Assembly: GCF_048771995.1 (NCBI RefSeq)
Contig: NC_133030.1
Location: forward strand, 62,507,501 to 62,571,500
Length of the DNA: 64,000 bases
DNA from: Taeniopygia guttata
Taxonomy: Eukaryota > Chordata > Aves > Passeriformes > Estrildidae
Direction of reading: 5' to 3'
Made by a program: the position numbers and the translations under genes. Of the stretch, positions 35,035-45,675 are shown one piece after another. The notes under the pieces were generated by a model. It did not search any database, was not told the origin of the DNA, and saw nothing but the letters and a program-made list of their open reading frames with translations. Within the stretch, counting starts at the first letter, position 1. Each line of letters opens with the position of its first letter.

Positions 35035-38019
35035 AGAATTTGGACAAGACCCCCACTCCCTGCATCCCCTCAGGCACTGTGGAAAGTCTCACTATTTTGG
35101 GAAGTCTGAGGGGCAGCTGATGCCCTCTGTTGTCTCCAAGGAATTGCTTCTCCCTCCCTCCTGTCCAGCAGCAGATTCCCAGATGGAAATGCAGGATTAA
35201 AGACCTGCCTGGAGCAGGTTTCTGGTGTGGGAATAAAAAAGTCATTAAGGACCAGCACAGACAATAAAATGAAACTTTTATCATCTTGTGTTTGAGCTGA
35301 GCAGACGCTGAGGGAGCTGACGAGAGGTAAATTAATTTGCTTTTTCTCCTGTGTGACATTAATAAAAGCAGCATTTTGTGCAGGCTCATGGCTCAGGGTG
35401 CAGAGCTTCACTGTCCTCCTTGTTCTCACAGAGCTCTGCTGAAAGCCCTTTTCTCCTTTGGAAGCAGGGAAAGGAGGAGTTTTCTGATTCCAGAACTTGG
35501 GTGTGATCCCTGGCCAGCAGCTCAGGATGTTCCTGGCAAAGGGACTCAGGTTTAAGGGGTTCCTCTCCTTGTAATTTCCATTTTATTCTGGCATTCAAAT
35601 TTGATCCAAATCATTTCCCTGAGCCCACTTGCCAGGATTGCTGTGCTGATGGTCAGGGGATGGATGCTGGGAGGTTCTCTCCCAGCCCTGCCTTTCCTGA
35701 TGAGGAGCCAGAAACCTCCCAAAAAAACCCCAAAAAAAACAAGCAGCTGCTAATTAGTGGTCAGCAGAGGAGCTGGGGGGTTGCAAGGGGTGAATCCTTG
35801 GATTCTGGGAGAATCCTGTGCCACGGGTCCTGCTGGGCTCTCCTCCCACCCCATCACATTCCTTGGCACGCTGGTCCCTGCAGGATGCGACCTCCTTGCC
35901 ATTTCCAACATTTTTCCCATTTTTTAAAAAAAAATTCTTTCTATCTTTTGCACACCAGGCAGCCATTCCCTCTGGCTTAGAGCAGAATTAAGCAACTGGT
36001 CCTGAAATTCCAGCGTGAGCAACCAGGGCATGACCATCCAGATAAATAAAGCTCAAGGACCCAAAGCTGTTCCTAAAGTTTTTGGCTCCTTTTCCAGCTG
36101 AGCACACCCTGAGACGTGATGGAAGCCCCAAAACTGAGCCCAAAATGTGCTTTTCCTCCTGCTGTGTGCACGGATGAGGGAACAATTTGGGAAGGGACAA
36201 CTGTGCCTTCCAAGTGCTGGGTGGGATGGTGCCAAATTTGGGTTCCCAAGGTTGGCACCAGGATTAATGACATTCCATGGGTGTGGGGAGCACCCCAGCT
36301 TCACCCCCATGGGCAGGCACATCTGGAAACCCTATCCCTAAAATTCCACAGCCCCTCAGCTACAGGGTGCTGCCAAAAACTCATTTGAGCAAGAGCAGCC
36401 CCTGCCTGACATCTGCCCACACGCATTTGGGAGGCCAGGAAACTTCCTGTGGACGTTGGCTGCCTGACAGAAGTGACCTCAATTTTGCCTTTTTTTAGGG
36501 TGGGTATTTTTGGGGTGGTGTTTTGATAACAGGTGGGAGCTTTGCCTGCCTCTCCCTGGCTGTGGGATAGGCAGGTTTTAGGGAAGAGCTCAGCGATGGG
36601 GAGGGGAATTCTGTAAGAAATGTCATTCTGCATCTGTAAAACAGAGTTTATTGCCACTTCTTAGGAAATTAGAGGCACCCACTTCCCCCTGCCAGCTTCT
36701 CCTGCTGCCCTCTCCCCCCATTCCCGTGGTTTCATCCCACATCCAACACATTTCCTCCAGGAGCCAGATCTACCCTGAGGAGCATCACAAGCACAAACCC
36801 ACACATGATTCAGCAGGCTCCTTTGAGAGACATTTATTATTTAAATAATAATTTCTTTTTAATTATTTTTTTTTTACACATCACCTCGACTCACAAACCA
36901 CGGAAAAGCCCCAAATCTCGGCACCTTTGGGCTCCCTGAGCAGAGCTGCAGCTCCCAAATGAGACTCCACACTGGGAATTGCACAAATGCCACTGGGTGT
37001 GTTGGATGCTGCTCAAATGGGAGCCACAAGAACATTCCTAATGGCAGTGGTGGCCTCGGGATGTGGAGTTGGATGCTCCTCATCCCTGTGGGAACGATCC
37101 TAGAGTCCCAAAGAGCAAGAGGAATCCCAGAAAACAAAATAGTGGTGTTGAAGGATGCTGCCCAACGGGGCAGGGTTGATGACCTGGATGGTTTTGCAGG
37201 TTTTTTTTGCTTTTATTGATTTTTGGGGGGTTTATTTTAAATAAATATTTGTCCCAGTCAAGGATAAACCCAAACCCCACCAGCAGCACCACCCTGGATG
37301 TGGGTGAAGCTCATGGCTGTGACCAGTCCCTGGTCAGGCTCTTTGTTCTTTTTGTTGGCTCTTGTAAAAATCACGGGGCAAAGGGAATTTCCAAATGGGT
37401 GCTGAGGAGGGGCTGCTCTGCTCCATCACAGTGCCAGGGAAGTTCCAAAATTTGGCTTTTTTAGTACTTTGGTGCCCCTCAGGGACCCAGCAGTGCCTAA
37501 AATCTTGGGGGTGTGGCACAGACAGACATGAGCACACAGACCTGCCCCTAAAAAGTGCATTTCTTTAGGCAACCAGCCTAAAAAAAGGGGGAAATTTTGA
37601 GGATACACTGCTCCCTTCCTCTCCTTCCCAATCCCTACGGATCTGGGGGCCCAGATGGGTGTTTACAACCAGCCAGCCCCATCTCCAGGAGCTGCAGCCC
37701 TGCCTGCATCCCAAAAAACCCACGGAGACCCTGCTGGGAAGCACACCAACAGGAACCTCTGCTTCCCAACACCCCCCAAACCGTGGGGTTACAACAAAAA
37801 CCCCCCAAACTTCACCCCCAGCAGGGTGGGGTGAGCCCTTCTCCAGCCCTGAGGGCAACAGCAGCACTGCAGGGACTCACCAACCCCTCCAACCTCATCC
37901 CTGCGCGAGGCCGCGGTGACATCCCTGAGCCACCCCAACGTGGGCCGGGCTGCGGCGGCCGCGTGAGGCCGAAGGCAGAGCTTCCTCATCGCCCATCGGG
38001 AGGCTGGGATCTCCTGGAT
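35035..38019. other. PTGER2 3' flank
   Basis: Mostly unique sequence; the part nearest 38 kb is probably PTGER2 3' UTR. It includes an AT-rich patch at 36831-36878. No other gene seen. Confidence 0.45.
37212..37250 (-). promoter_or_regulatory. PTGER2: candidate PTGER2 poly(A) signals with AU-rich element
   Basis: On the - strand two AATAAA hexamers (37236-37231 and 37217-37212) follow an ATTTATTTA AU-rich motif, about 0.8 kb after the PTGER2 stop. AU-rich elements destabilise mRNA of inducible genes. Further AATAAA copies on this strand near 36838 and 36652 are alternatives. Confidence 0.35.
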
Positions 38020-38265
38020 CTACTGCCCACAGAGCTCCGGCCGTGCCGCCAGCTTTGTCCCGGCCGAGGACACCGTCCGGCTGTCCGGGGCCGCGGGTGG
38101 CACCCGGCAGCAGAGCGCCGAGCGCATGAGGCGCAGCACCGGCGGCCGCAGGATGGCGAAGACCCAGGGATCCACGATGGAGTTGATGGAAAGGAAACGC
38201 AGAGCCAGCAGGTCCAGCTCGTGGCCGTCCTCCTCCTGCCTGAATTTGTTCACGTAGGCGCGGAT
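38020..38265 (-). CDS. PTGER2: PTGER2 coding exon 2
   Basis: The acceptor reads CTCGGCAG just before ATC at 38265; 81 codons plus TAG at 38022-38020. Encodes the third extracellular loop, TM7 and a C-tail (ILRPPVLRLMRSALCCR matches human almost exactly as remembered). The two cysteines in LCCR may be palmitoylated. Confidence 0.95.
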   Translation of the reverse strand: MRAYVNKFRQEEDGHELDLLALRFLSINSIVDPWVFAILRPPVLRLMRSALCCRVPPAAPDSRTVSSAGTKLAARPELCGQ

Positions 38266-41200
38266 CTGCCGAGCCAAGGTTGGAAAGGAGATTGAGATCG
38301 CCTCGTTGCGCGCTCCCCCACCCCGGCATTGCGCTATCGCACGTTCAGCCAAGCCCCATCCATGGAATTAATGGAATTCATGGAATTTACAGAATTCACA
38401 GACTCCACAGACTCCACAGACTCCACAGAATTCACAGACTCCACAGACTTCACAGACTCCACAGAATTCACAGAATTCACAGAATTCACAGAATTCACAG
38501 ACTCCACAGACTTCACAGACTTCACAGACTCCACAGAATTCACAGACTCCACAGAATTCACAGAATTCACAGACTCCACAGACTTCACAGACTCCACAGA
38601 ATTCACAGAATTATGAGGTTGGAAAACCTTCAACACCATCGAGTCCAACCCACCCCCAACACCTCAACTCAACCCTGGCACCCAGTGCCACATCCAGGCT
38701 TTGTTAAACACACCCAGGGATGGAGACTCCACCACCTCCTGGGCAGAACATTCCAGAGCTTTATCACTCCTTCAGTAAAATCTTTTTCCTGATATCCAAC
38801 TGAAATTTCCCTTGGTACAGCTGGAGACTGTGTGCTCTGGTTCTGTCAGTTGCTTCTTGGAGGAGGTACATCCAACCTGGTCTGGAACCCTTCCAGCCAC
38901 ATCTTCTCTGGAAAACCTGAATCAGGGCCTCACCTCACCATTCCTTCCTCCTGCCATTCCATCCTCCTGCCATTCCATCCTCCTGCCATCCCATCCTCCT
39001 GCCATCCCATCCTCCTTCTCTCACAAGAAATAATTTTTTCCTGATATCCCATCTAAACCTCATCTCTGTCAGTTTGAATCCATTTCTCCTTTATCCTGTC
39101 ACTCCAGGCTTTTGTAAAGAGTCTCTCCATCTTCCCTATAGTTCCTTTCAAGTACTGGAAGGTCATAATTAGGTGACCCCAAATTGACTCTTTTCCAGGG
39201 TGAACAATCGCAGTTCTCCCAGCCTTTACTCACAGCAGAGCTGCTCCATCCCTTTAACCAACTTGGTGCCTCCTCTGGACTCGCTCCAACAGTTCCAGGT
39301 CTTTCCTGTTCTGGAAGGACCCCAGAGCTGAGCACAGTGAGGTCTCACAGAGAAATCACAGGGAGAAATAATTCCAAACCTGGTCTCCCAAGATCTGTCC
39401 CCCAGGCAGCTCTTTCGGGGCGATTTGAGCCGTCACAGCAAATTTGCTGACTGCATGGGTTTAAATGAACTAGAAATGAAAGCCAGCCCCACTTTGCTCA
39501 GAGCCACAGTCCCACCCGTGGCTGCTGGAGGAAGTGGTGGCTCCCACCTGGAGACCACAGGGGAGCAACAACCGTGGGAGAGGATGAGCGCTGCTGGACC
39601 TGGCGCGTCCTTCCCGCGGCTGCCGACTCATCGCAGCCCGTGGGGCTTCCTGGAAGGGTGACTCAGCACTCCTGACTCACCCGGGTCACTCCCACCCCCT
39701 CACTCGGGGCTGGGGAGATGCTGGGATGGGGCTGGAGCAGCCGGAGCATCCCTCCCCTGCTGGCATCCGCTGGGTACCAGCCTGGGTTGGCACGGCCGCG
39801 GTGCCCGGCGCTGCCAAGGCTGGTGTGTTTTGGGAAGGAATTCGTGGCCCGATGGGTTTGTGTGCTCCTGGGCTCCTCTTGGGAGGAGCAGTGGTTGCTG
39901 TGGGCAGCTGAGGACAGGAGAGAAAGTGTCACCCCAAAGAGGCAGCCGGGTTTGAGCCGCTGCCAAAGCGCGGCCCCACATGGGAGCGGGGCGATGGAAA
40001 AAGGGAAAGCTGGCTCTGGATAAGGCCGTATCTGCCACCACAGGGCCCATGGGATCCCGGCCAGGGCCTCTTTCCCAGCCCCTCTGCCCCCAGCACGCTC
40101 ACAGAGCCCTGCCCACGTGTCCCCACCGAGGGGTTCCGCTTCCTACTGACCACAGCAGCCAGCCCGGGGCGTTTTTGGGACATGGGAAGAGCGTCCATCA
40201 TGTGTGGGTTCAAGGTCAGGAGCTGGAGAGTCTCTCAGGGCGTTGAGGCTCCTGGGATGCTCACAAACATCTGAACATTATCCCTTTGTGCTAAATGCCT
40301 GGCTCGGCCATATCCTGTGGTTATTTCCTTTTCCCTTAGGAAAAGCAAGGGAGCAGGAAGGGAAGGTAGAGTCTATTTAACACCAAGAGCGTGAAATTAG
40401 CACTGGTTGTGCTCCCAACCTTGGTGGGGTCACTTCTTCGGGGACCTCCAGCACTGGGGGGCTCACACACCCAGACCCATCGACGCTCCTGGTGGAAAAG
40501 CACTTGGATGGATGAAAAGTGGTCCTTGGGAGGGGAGAGCCCAGACAGAGGCAGGGCACTTGCTCTCTCCACTCCTTCACTTGGCTGTTTTGATGCCAGA
40601 TTTCTGCTGGAAGCCTCGTGCATGGATGGGGCACGGGATGTGGGGATGTCCCTTGGGATGGCACGTGCTATGGCCGCTGTGCCAGATCTCTGTTCCCAGA
40701 AATCTCCCATCTCTGTGCCAGCGCCTCAGTGCTGCTGCAGAGGAGCAGAAACCTCTAACAGCGAGGTGAGTGCAGCCTCCCACATCTCCAGCTCTATCCA
40801 CAGAAATCTGGGATAACTCATCCCACCCAGCACGGATATCCACTGCCTCCAGCCCAGGGCAGCTCCTTCATCCCACCTCTACAAGTGTGGTTGGTTGTTT
40901 TGCCATCCCTCACCCTCCACCATGAGTTCCTGGATGGTGGGAACCGCAGTGATGCTGTGAGCTCCAGGAGACCCCCAGGCTGTCCCTGCCTGAGCCACAC
41001 AGCCTGGCCTGAGAGCCTCTGTGGGGTGGGAGGGCACCTCTGCTCCTGCCACCCCATTCTCCTGCCACCCCATTCTGCTGTCAGACCATTCTGTTGTCAG
41101 ACCATCCTCCTGCCAGTCCATCCTCTTGCCATTCCATCCTCCTGCCACCTCATCCTGCCATTCCATCCTCCTGCCATCCCATTCTCCTGCCATCCCCTTC

Positions 41201-42599
41201 TCCTGCCACCCCATTCTCCTGCCACCCCATTTTGCTGTCAGACCATTCTGCTGTCAGACCATCCTCCTGCCATTCCATCCTCCTGCCACCCCATCCTCCT
41301 GCCACCCCATCCTGCCATTCTATCCTCCTGCCATTCCATGCTCCTGCCTCCCATAATCCTGCCACCCCATCCTCCTGCCACCCCATTCTCCTGCCACCCC
41401 ATCCTCCTGCCACCCCATCCTCCTGCCACCCCATCCTGCCATTCTATCCTCCTGCCATTCCATGCTCCTGCCACCCCATCCTGCCATTCCATCCTCCTGC
41501 CACCCCATTCTCCTGCCACCCCATCCTCCTGCCACCCCATCCTCCTGCCATTCCATGCTCCTGACCCCATAATCCTGACACCCCATCCTCCTCCTGGCAC
41601 TGGAGTGATTCCCCCACTCCCCATCTGATGCACAAATTTCCAAACTCATGTCTGAGCTGGCCTCTCCCAAACTTTGTCCTCAACCCTCAAGAGCCGGGGG
41701 AAGCTTTAAAAAGGCCAGGCCAGACCTGTGGCTGCTGGTGCGAGGGGACAGCCAGTGACACTCACCGTGAAGGGCAGCGAGCAGATGACGAAGGTGATGG
41801 TCATGATGGAGAGCAGCAGGAGGTGGTCTATCTCCTCGGCCATGGAGAACATGCGCCGAGCACAGCCGGGCTGCTCGGGGGTGCCCACCCGGCGCGTCCT
41901 CTGCCCGCGGCGGTGCATGCGGGCCAGGTTCACGATGACGCTCAGGTTGCAGAGCAGCACGGCGAGGATGAGGAAGAGGAGCAGGGTGGCGTAGAGGAGC
42001 GAGAAGGTGACGTTCATCCCCTCCACCTGCCCGTCGCTCTGCTGCGGCTCCAGGTGCATCTGGATGAAGCACCAGGTGCCGGGGCAGTACTGGACGTAGC
42101 GCCCGAAGCCCAACAGCGGCAGCGAGCAGAAGGCGGCCGAGAAGGTGTAGATGGCCGGCAGGGCCACCAGCCCCGTGCGGGGGCTCAGGAAGCGCTCGTA
42201 GAAGTATGGTCGCCCCAAGGCCAGGCAGCGCTCCAGCGCCATGGTGAAGAGGATGAGCATGGTGGCGAGGCCGAAGAAGCTCATGGCGAAGCCGAAGTAG
42301 AGGCAGATGTGGCCACCGCGGGCCAGGCTGGTGAGGGTGAGGTTGCGGTGGTAGGAAGCGAGCACCAAGGGGCTGACGGAGCAGGTGCCCAGCAGGTCGG
42401 TGAGCACCAGGGCCAGCACCAGGACGTGGAACAGCGCGGGCGGGCGCTGCCGGGGCCCACGGCGGCCCCGCAGGAGCAGCCCCAGCGCCAGGAGGTTGCC
42501 CAGGAGCCCGGCAGAGAACATCAGGGCGCTGACCAGAGGGCGAGCCCCGGCCGGCAGCGCTGCCCCGGTGCTCCCGTGAGCCCGGACCGTCCCGTTCAT
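38020..42599 (-). CDS. PTGER2: PTGER2, prostaglandin E2 receptor EP2
   Basis: Two exons, 42599-41766 and 38265-38020, joined in phase 0, give 359 aa (human EP2 is 358). It is a seven-transmembrane Gs-coupled receptor for PGE2 at the plasma membrane. Visible: TM1 MFSAGLLGNLLALGLLL (27-43), TM2 with TDLLGTC (67-73), sequon NLT at 86, disulfide pair C99 and C177, ERC at 123-125 in place of DRY, the prostanoid second-loop signature YCPGTWCFI (171-179), a basic third loop, SMAEEIDHLLLLSIMTITF before TM6, and TM7 [17 protein letters not shown] with Arg301, the residue that binds the prostanoid carboxylate in this family. The start codon is set by homology; the frame stays open far upstream only because the DNA there is GC-rich and repetitive. 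The receptor has the same direction as PTGDR, 7.2 kb upstream of it in transcription. Confidence 0.96.
38373..38608. repeat. 9-bp minisatellite abutting a CR1 3' end
   Basis: About 26 units of CACAGAATT, CACAGACTC or CACAGACTT. It lies about 110 bp inside the intron from the PTGER2 exon 2 acceptor. The unit is the complement of the CR1 terminal octamer ATTCTGTG plus one base, and a reverse-oriented CR1 begins where the array stops. Confidence 0.92.
38608..39390 (-). mobile_element. long CR1 3' fragment in PTGER2 intron
   Basis: Reverse CR1 of about 780 bp (GAGGTTGGAAAACCTTC, CATCGAGTCCAACC, GGGATGGAGACTCCACCACC ... TGGTGCCTCCTCTGGACTCG). A 16-bp array sits inside it at 38935-39020 and a 9-bp array abuts its 3' end. 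Confidence 0.88.
38935..39020. repeat. small 16-bp array
   Basis: Five to six units of CCTCCTGCCATTCCAT or CCTCCTGCCATCCCAT inside the CR1 fragment. The same unit forms the large array at 41045-41600. Confidence 0.9.
39391..41044. other. unique part of the PTGER2 intron
   Basis: GC-rich, non-repetitive sequence between the CR1 and the 16-bp array. No exon recognised on either strand. Confidence 0.5.
41045..41600. repeat. 16-bp minisatellite, about 35 copies
   Basis: Units of CCTCCTGCCACCCCAT and close variants (CCATTCCAT, GTCAGACCAT). In the PTGER2 intron, ending about 165 bp from the exon 1 donor. Confidence 0.93.
41766..42599 (-). CDS. PTGER2: PTGER2 coding exon 1
   Basis: ATG at 42599-42597; 278 codons ending CSLPFT, then donor GTGAGT (complement of 41765-41760). 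Covers the N-terminus through TM6. GC content and CpG density are very high. Confidence 0.96.
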
Positions 42600-42681
42600 C
42601 CCGCGCCGCCGCCGCCGCACGCCCGACTGAGCCACCGCCACCGCCCCCGGCACCGGCACCGGCACCGCCCGCCCCGACGGC

Positions 42682-42935
42682 ACCGCCCCGGGCCCCCCGG
42701 CACCGCCCCGGGCCCCCCCGGTACCGCCCCGGGCCCCCCCGGCACCGCCCCGGGCCCCCCCCGGCACCGCCCCGGGACCCCTCGGTACCGCCCCGGGCCC
42801 CCCGGCACCGCCCCGGGCCCCCCGGCACCGCCCCGAGTCCCCCCGGTACCGCCCCGGGCCCCCCCGGTACCGCCCCGGGCCCCCCCGGTACCGCCCCGGG
42901 CCCCCCCCCGGTACCGCCCCGGGGCCCCCCGGCAC
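42682..42935 (-). repeat. about 21-bp GC-box minisatellite upstream of PTGER2
   Basis: About 12 units of 20-23 bp, each carrying CACCGCCCCGGG or TACCGCCCCGGG followed by a C run. On the PTGER2 coding strand each unit reads as GGGGCGG, a core Sp1/KLF site, and carries long G runs able to form quadruplexes. It begins about 85 bp upstream of the ATG. Confidence 0.9.
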
Positions 42936-42994
42936 TGCGCTCACAGGGATGGACGGAGCGGAGGCGGCGAACGCGCACGGACAGACCCTGGCCG

Positions 42995-43335
42995 GACCGA
43001 GAGCCCCGGTACCGGTGTGAGAGCCCCGGACACGGCCGGTCCCGGTGCGGGTCTGAGAGTCCCGGTACCGGTGTGAGAGCCCCGGACACGGCCGGTCCCG
43101 GTGCAGGTCTGAGAGTGCCGGTACCGATGTGGGAGCCCCGGTACCGGTGTGAGAGTCCCGGTCCCGGTGCGGGTCTGAGAGTCCCGGTACCAGTGTGAGA
43201 GCCCCGGACACGGCCGGTCCCGGTGCGGGTCTGAGAGTCCCGGTACCGGTGTGGGAGCCCCGGACACGGCCGGTCCCGGTCCCGGTGTGAGAGCCCCGGT
43301 ACCGGTGTGAGAGCCCCGATCACGGCCGGTCCCGG
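42995..43335. repeat. 56-bp compound minisatellite
   Basis: Repeated blocks combining GGTACCGGTGTGAGAGCCCC, CGGACACGGCCGGTCCCGGT and GCGGGTCTGAGAGTCC. About six imperfect units, with some sub-blocks missing. CpG-rich throughout. Confidence 0.85.
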
Positions 43336-43644
43336 TGCGTTCCAGGATCCCCAGTGCCAGGCCGGGAGAGCCGCCCGGGATCGCTGGGACAGCCCCCGGT
43401 GTGACCCAGCCCCGGCTCCGGGACGCCCAGTCCCGCTGTCCCACCGGGAGCGCCTCTTACGATCGGCCCCGGTGTCGGTGCAGGAGCCCCGGTGCCGCTC
43501 CAGAACCCCAAATCCCCCCCGAGCCCGGTGTCCAGCTGAGCCCAGGCTGTGCAGGGAATTCCCATTGCTCCAGAGGAACCCACGGACAGCTCCCTGCCAT
43601 GTCCCCACTGTCCCCCTCTCCCACGTGTCATCAGAGGTCCCCAA

Positions 43645-43755
43645 GGGGGTGCATCTCTCTGGCCATGACCTTAAAACCCGTCCGGTCCCACCCTGTGCCA
43701 CCAGGCTGCTCCCAGCCTCATCCAGCCTGGAACACACCTGGGGTGGGAAGTCCAC
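43645..43755 (-). mobile_element. diverged CR1 remnant
   Basis: Reverse CR1-like blocks (TGACCTTAAAACCCGTCCG ... CCTCATCCAGCCTGGAACA) upstream of PTGER2. Weak but ordered similarity. Confidence 0.5.
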
Positions 43756-43760
43756 AAGCT

Positions 43761-44789
43761 CCCTCCATCCTTCAGGACACCAGCTGTCACTCAAGCTGCC
43801 TTTATTTAAGTTCACAGAATAAAAAATATTTTACCTCCTGAAACCCTGGGGCTGTCGCAACAGCTGCAATAATTTAATTTTGAATTGACTCCGTTGCACC
43901 TCGCTGCAACACCGCAGCAGGGGTGGGTGACTCCAGCAGGGACACAGCAGTGGCCTTGGCTGTTATTTTAAAAACCACGCGTTTGGAACAGGAACTTTTT
44001 AAAAACCACGCTTTTGTAACAGGAACTTGGCAGAGGAAATGTGGGGCACGGCAAACTGGAGGGTTGGGTGAGCTGTGGTTTGTACAGCACCTCCATTTCT
44101 CAGGGGCCACTCCCAGGCCTGCCTTTGCTTTCTCCTCTCACACAGCTCAAAAACCTCTTCCCATGTCCAGATCAATGGGTGGGATGGAGGGGATGATGTT
44201 GTTGCTGTCCCAAACCACCTCACCACAGGTGGGTCAGGAAAATACATTTTCAACCCTTCCTGATCCAGCAGAGCACCCAAGCACAGGGGTGCTGGTGGGA
44301 ACCATCCTGGTTGATTCCAGAGGCTCAGATGGCACCATGCCCCTCGTTCAGCCCTCTTTGTGCCTCCCCCAAATTCAGCTGAGGCTGGATTTTGCCTGAT
44401 CCATGCAGGCAGCTGCACTCTGCCCACCCAGAGCCCTTTTCCCAGCAGCAGGAACCCTGTAGGGTGCTCCGAGGCTTTTCCCAGCCTCCCACTCCTTTCT
44501 GGCGCTCCTTGTCACACTCAGGAAGGGCTTTTGGCTTCTTCTCATTTTCCTGGCAGCTAATGGAGCCTTAAATACCCTTCTGGGGCTTCAGGCTGCTCCA
44601 CTGACAGTTGTCTCTGATGGGATTTTTCTGCAATAATAGGAAAATTGCTGGCCTTTTGTTTTTTCATTCCCCCCTCTGTGCTGGAAAGCAGGAACAGGCT
44701 GCCTGGTACAATCTGTCCTGCCTTGGGAAGTGTTTGTTTTCTTCCCATTGCTTCCATGTTTAGCTCATGGCCTGCCTCTAACGAGGGCC
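43761..44789. other. between PTGER2 and PTGDR, nothing recognised
   Basis: Unique sequence with a short direct repeat of AAAAACCACGC (43971 and 44001). Confidence 0.45.
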
Positions 44790-45675
44790 ATATCAAATCC
44801 TAGAATTATTTAAATCAGAAAAGTCCTCTAAGACATTGAGTTCAACCATTGTCCCAGCACTGCCAAGGCCACCGCTGACCTGTGTCCCCAAGTGCCACAT
44901 CCTCAAGGTTTTTAAATCCCTCCAGGGATGGGGACTCCACCACTGCACTGTGCAGAGAATTTTTCTCAAATATCCAATCTAAACCTCTCCTGGTGCTACT
45001 TGTGGCCATTTCTTCTCATCCTGTCCCTGTTCCCTGGGACCAGAGCCTGATCCTCCTGGCTGTCCCCTCCTGGCAGGAGCTGTGCAGAGCCACAAGGTCC
45101 CCCTGAGCCTCCTTTGCTCCAGGCTGAGCCCCTTCTCAGCTCCCTCAGGAATTCTCCAGCCCCTTCCCAGCTCCCTCAGGAACTCTCCAGCCCCTTCCCA
45201 GCTCCCTCAGGAACTCTCCAGCCCCTTCCCACCTCCCTCAGGAATTCTCCAGCCCCTTCCCAGCTCCCTCAGGAACTCTCCAGCCCCTTCCCATCTCCCT
45301 CAGGAATTCTCCAGCCCCTTCCCAGCTCCTTCAGGGATTCTCCAGCCCCTTCCCAGCTCCCTCAGGAATTCTCCAGCCCCTTTCCATCTCCCTCAGGAAT
45401 TCTCCAGCCCCTTCCCAGCTCCCTCAGGAACTCTCCAGCCCCTTCCCAGCTCCCTCAGGAACTCTCCAGCCCCTTCCCAGCTCCCTCAGGAATTCTCCAG
45501 CCCCTTCCCAGCTCCCTCACGGATTCTCCAGACCCTTCCCATCTCCCTCAGGAACTCTCCAGCCCCTTCCCAGCTCCCTCAGGGATTCTCCATCCCCTTC
45601 CCAGCTCCCTCAGCCTCTCCTGGTGCTCCAGCCCCTTCCCAGCTCTGTTCCCTTCCCTGGACACACTCCAGCCCC
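44790..45675 (-). mobile_element. CR1 fragment carrying an internal 31-bp array
   Basis: Reverse CR1 (CATTGAGTTCAACCATTG, CCCTCCAGGGATGGGGACTC, CAGAGCCACAAGGTCCCCCT). The segment after GCTCCAGGCTGAGCCCCTTC is tandemly amplified; CR1 sequence resumes with GGTGCTCCAGCCCCTTCCC near 45620. Confidence 0.85.
45130..45620. repeat. 31-bp minisatellite grown from CR1
   Basis: About 16 units of CTCCAGCCCCTTCCCAGCTC-type sequence followed by CCTCAGGAATT or CCTCAGGAACT. The same segment occurs once at 3880-3900 in another CR1, so the array is an amplification of CR1 sequence. Confidence 0.92.

Larger units (their letters stand above)
38266..41765 (-). other. PTGER2 intron, 3.5 kb
   Basis: Contains, from the exon 2 side, a 9-bp array, a long CR1 fragment with a small 16-bp array inside, unique GC-rich sequence (about 39400-41040) and a large 16-bp array. 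Confidence 0.8.
42600..43560 (-). promoter_or_regulatory. PTGER2: PTGER2 5' region, CpG-rich, with two minisatellites
   Basis: Very GC- and CpG-rich sequence directly upstream of the ATG with no evident TATA box, typical of a CpG-island promoter. It includes an array with about twelve GC boxes (42682-42935) and a 56-bp compound array (about 42995-43335). The transcription start cannot be fixed from sequence. Confidence 0.6.

Noticed and set aside
38280-38792. 170-codon frame with HRLHRIHR-type repeats and two other repetitive frames
   Set aside because: Arises from the 9-bp minisatellite (multiple of three) next to CR1.
41628-43076. 482-codon + strand open frame opposite PTGER2
   Set aside because: Antisense to a GC-rich receptor exon and arrays; the translation is low complexity (PPGTAPGPPG type) with no known domain.
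42600-43211. In-frame N-terminal extension of PTGER2
   Set aside because: Encoded by the CpG-rich arrays, repetitive, and absent from the family; the start at 42599 gives the normal length.
41680-43815. 711-codon - strand frame overlapping PTGER2 in another frame
   Set aside because: Shadow of the PTGER2 exon in a GC-rich region; the receptor frame is the one with TM segments and prostanoid signatures.
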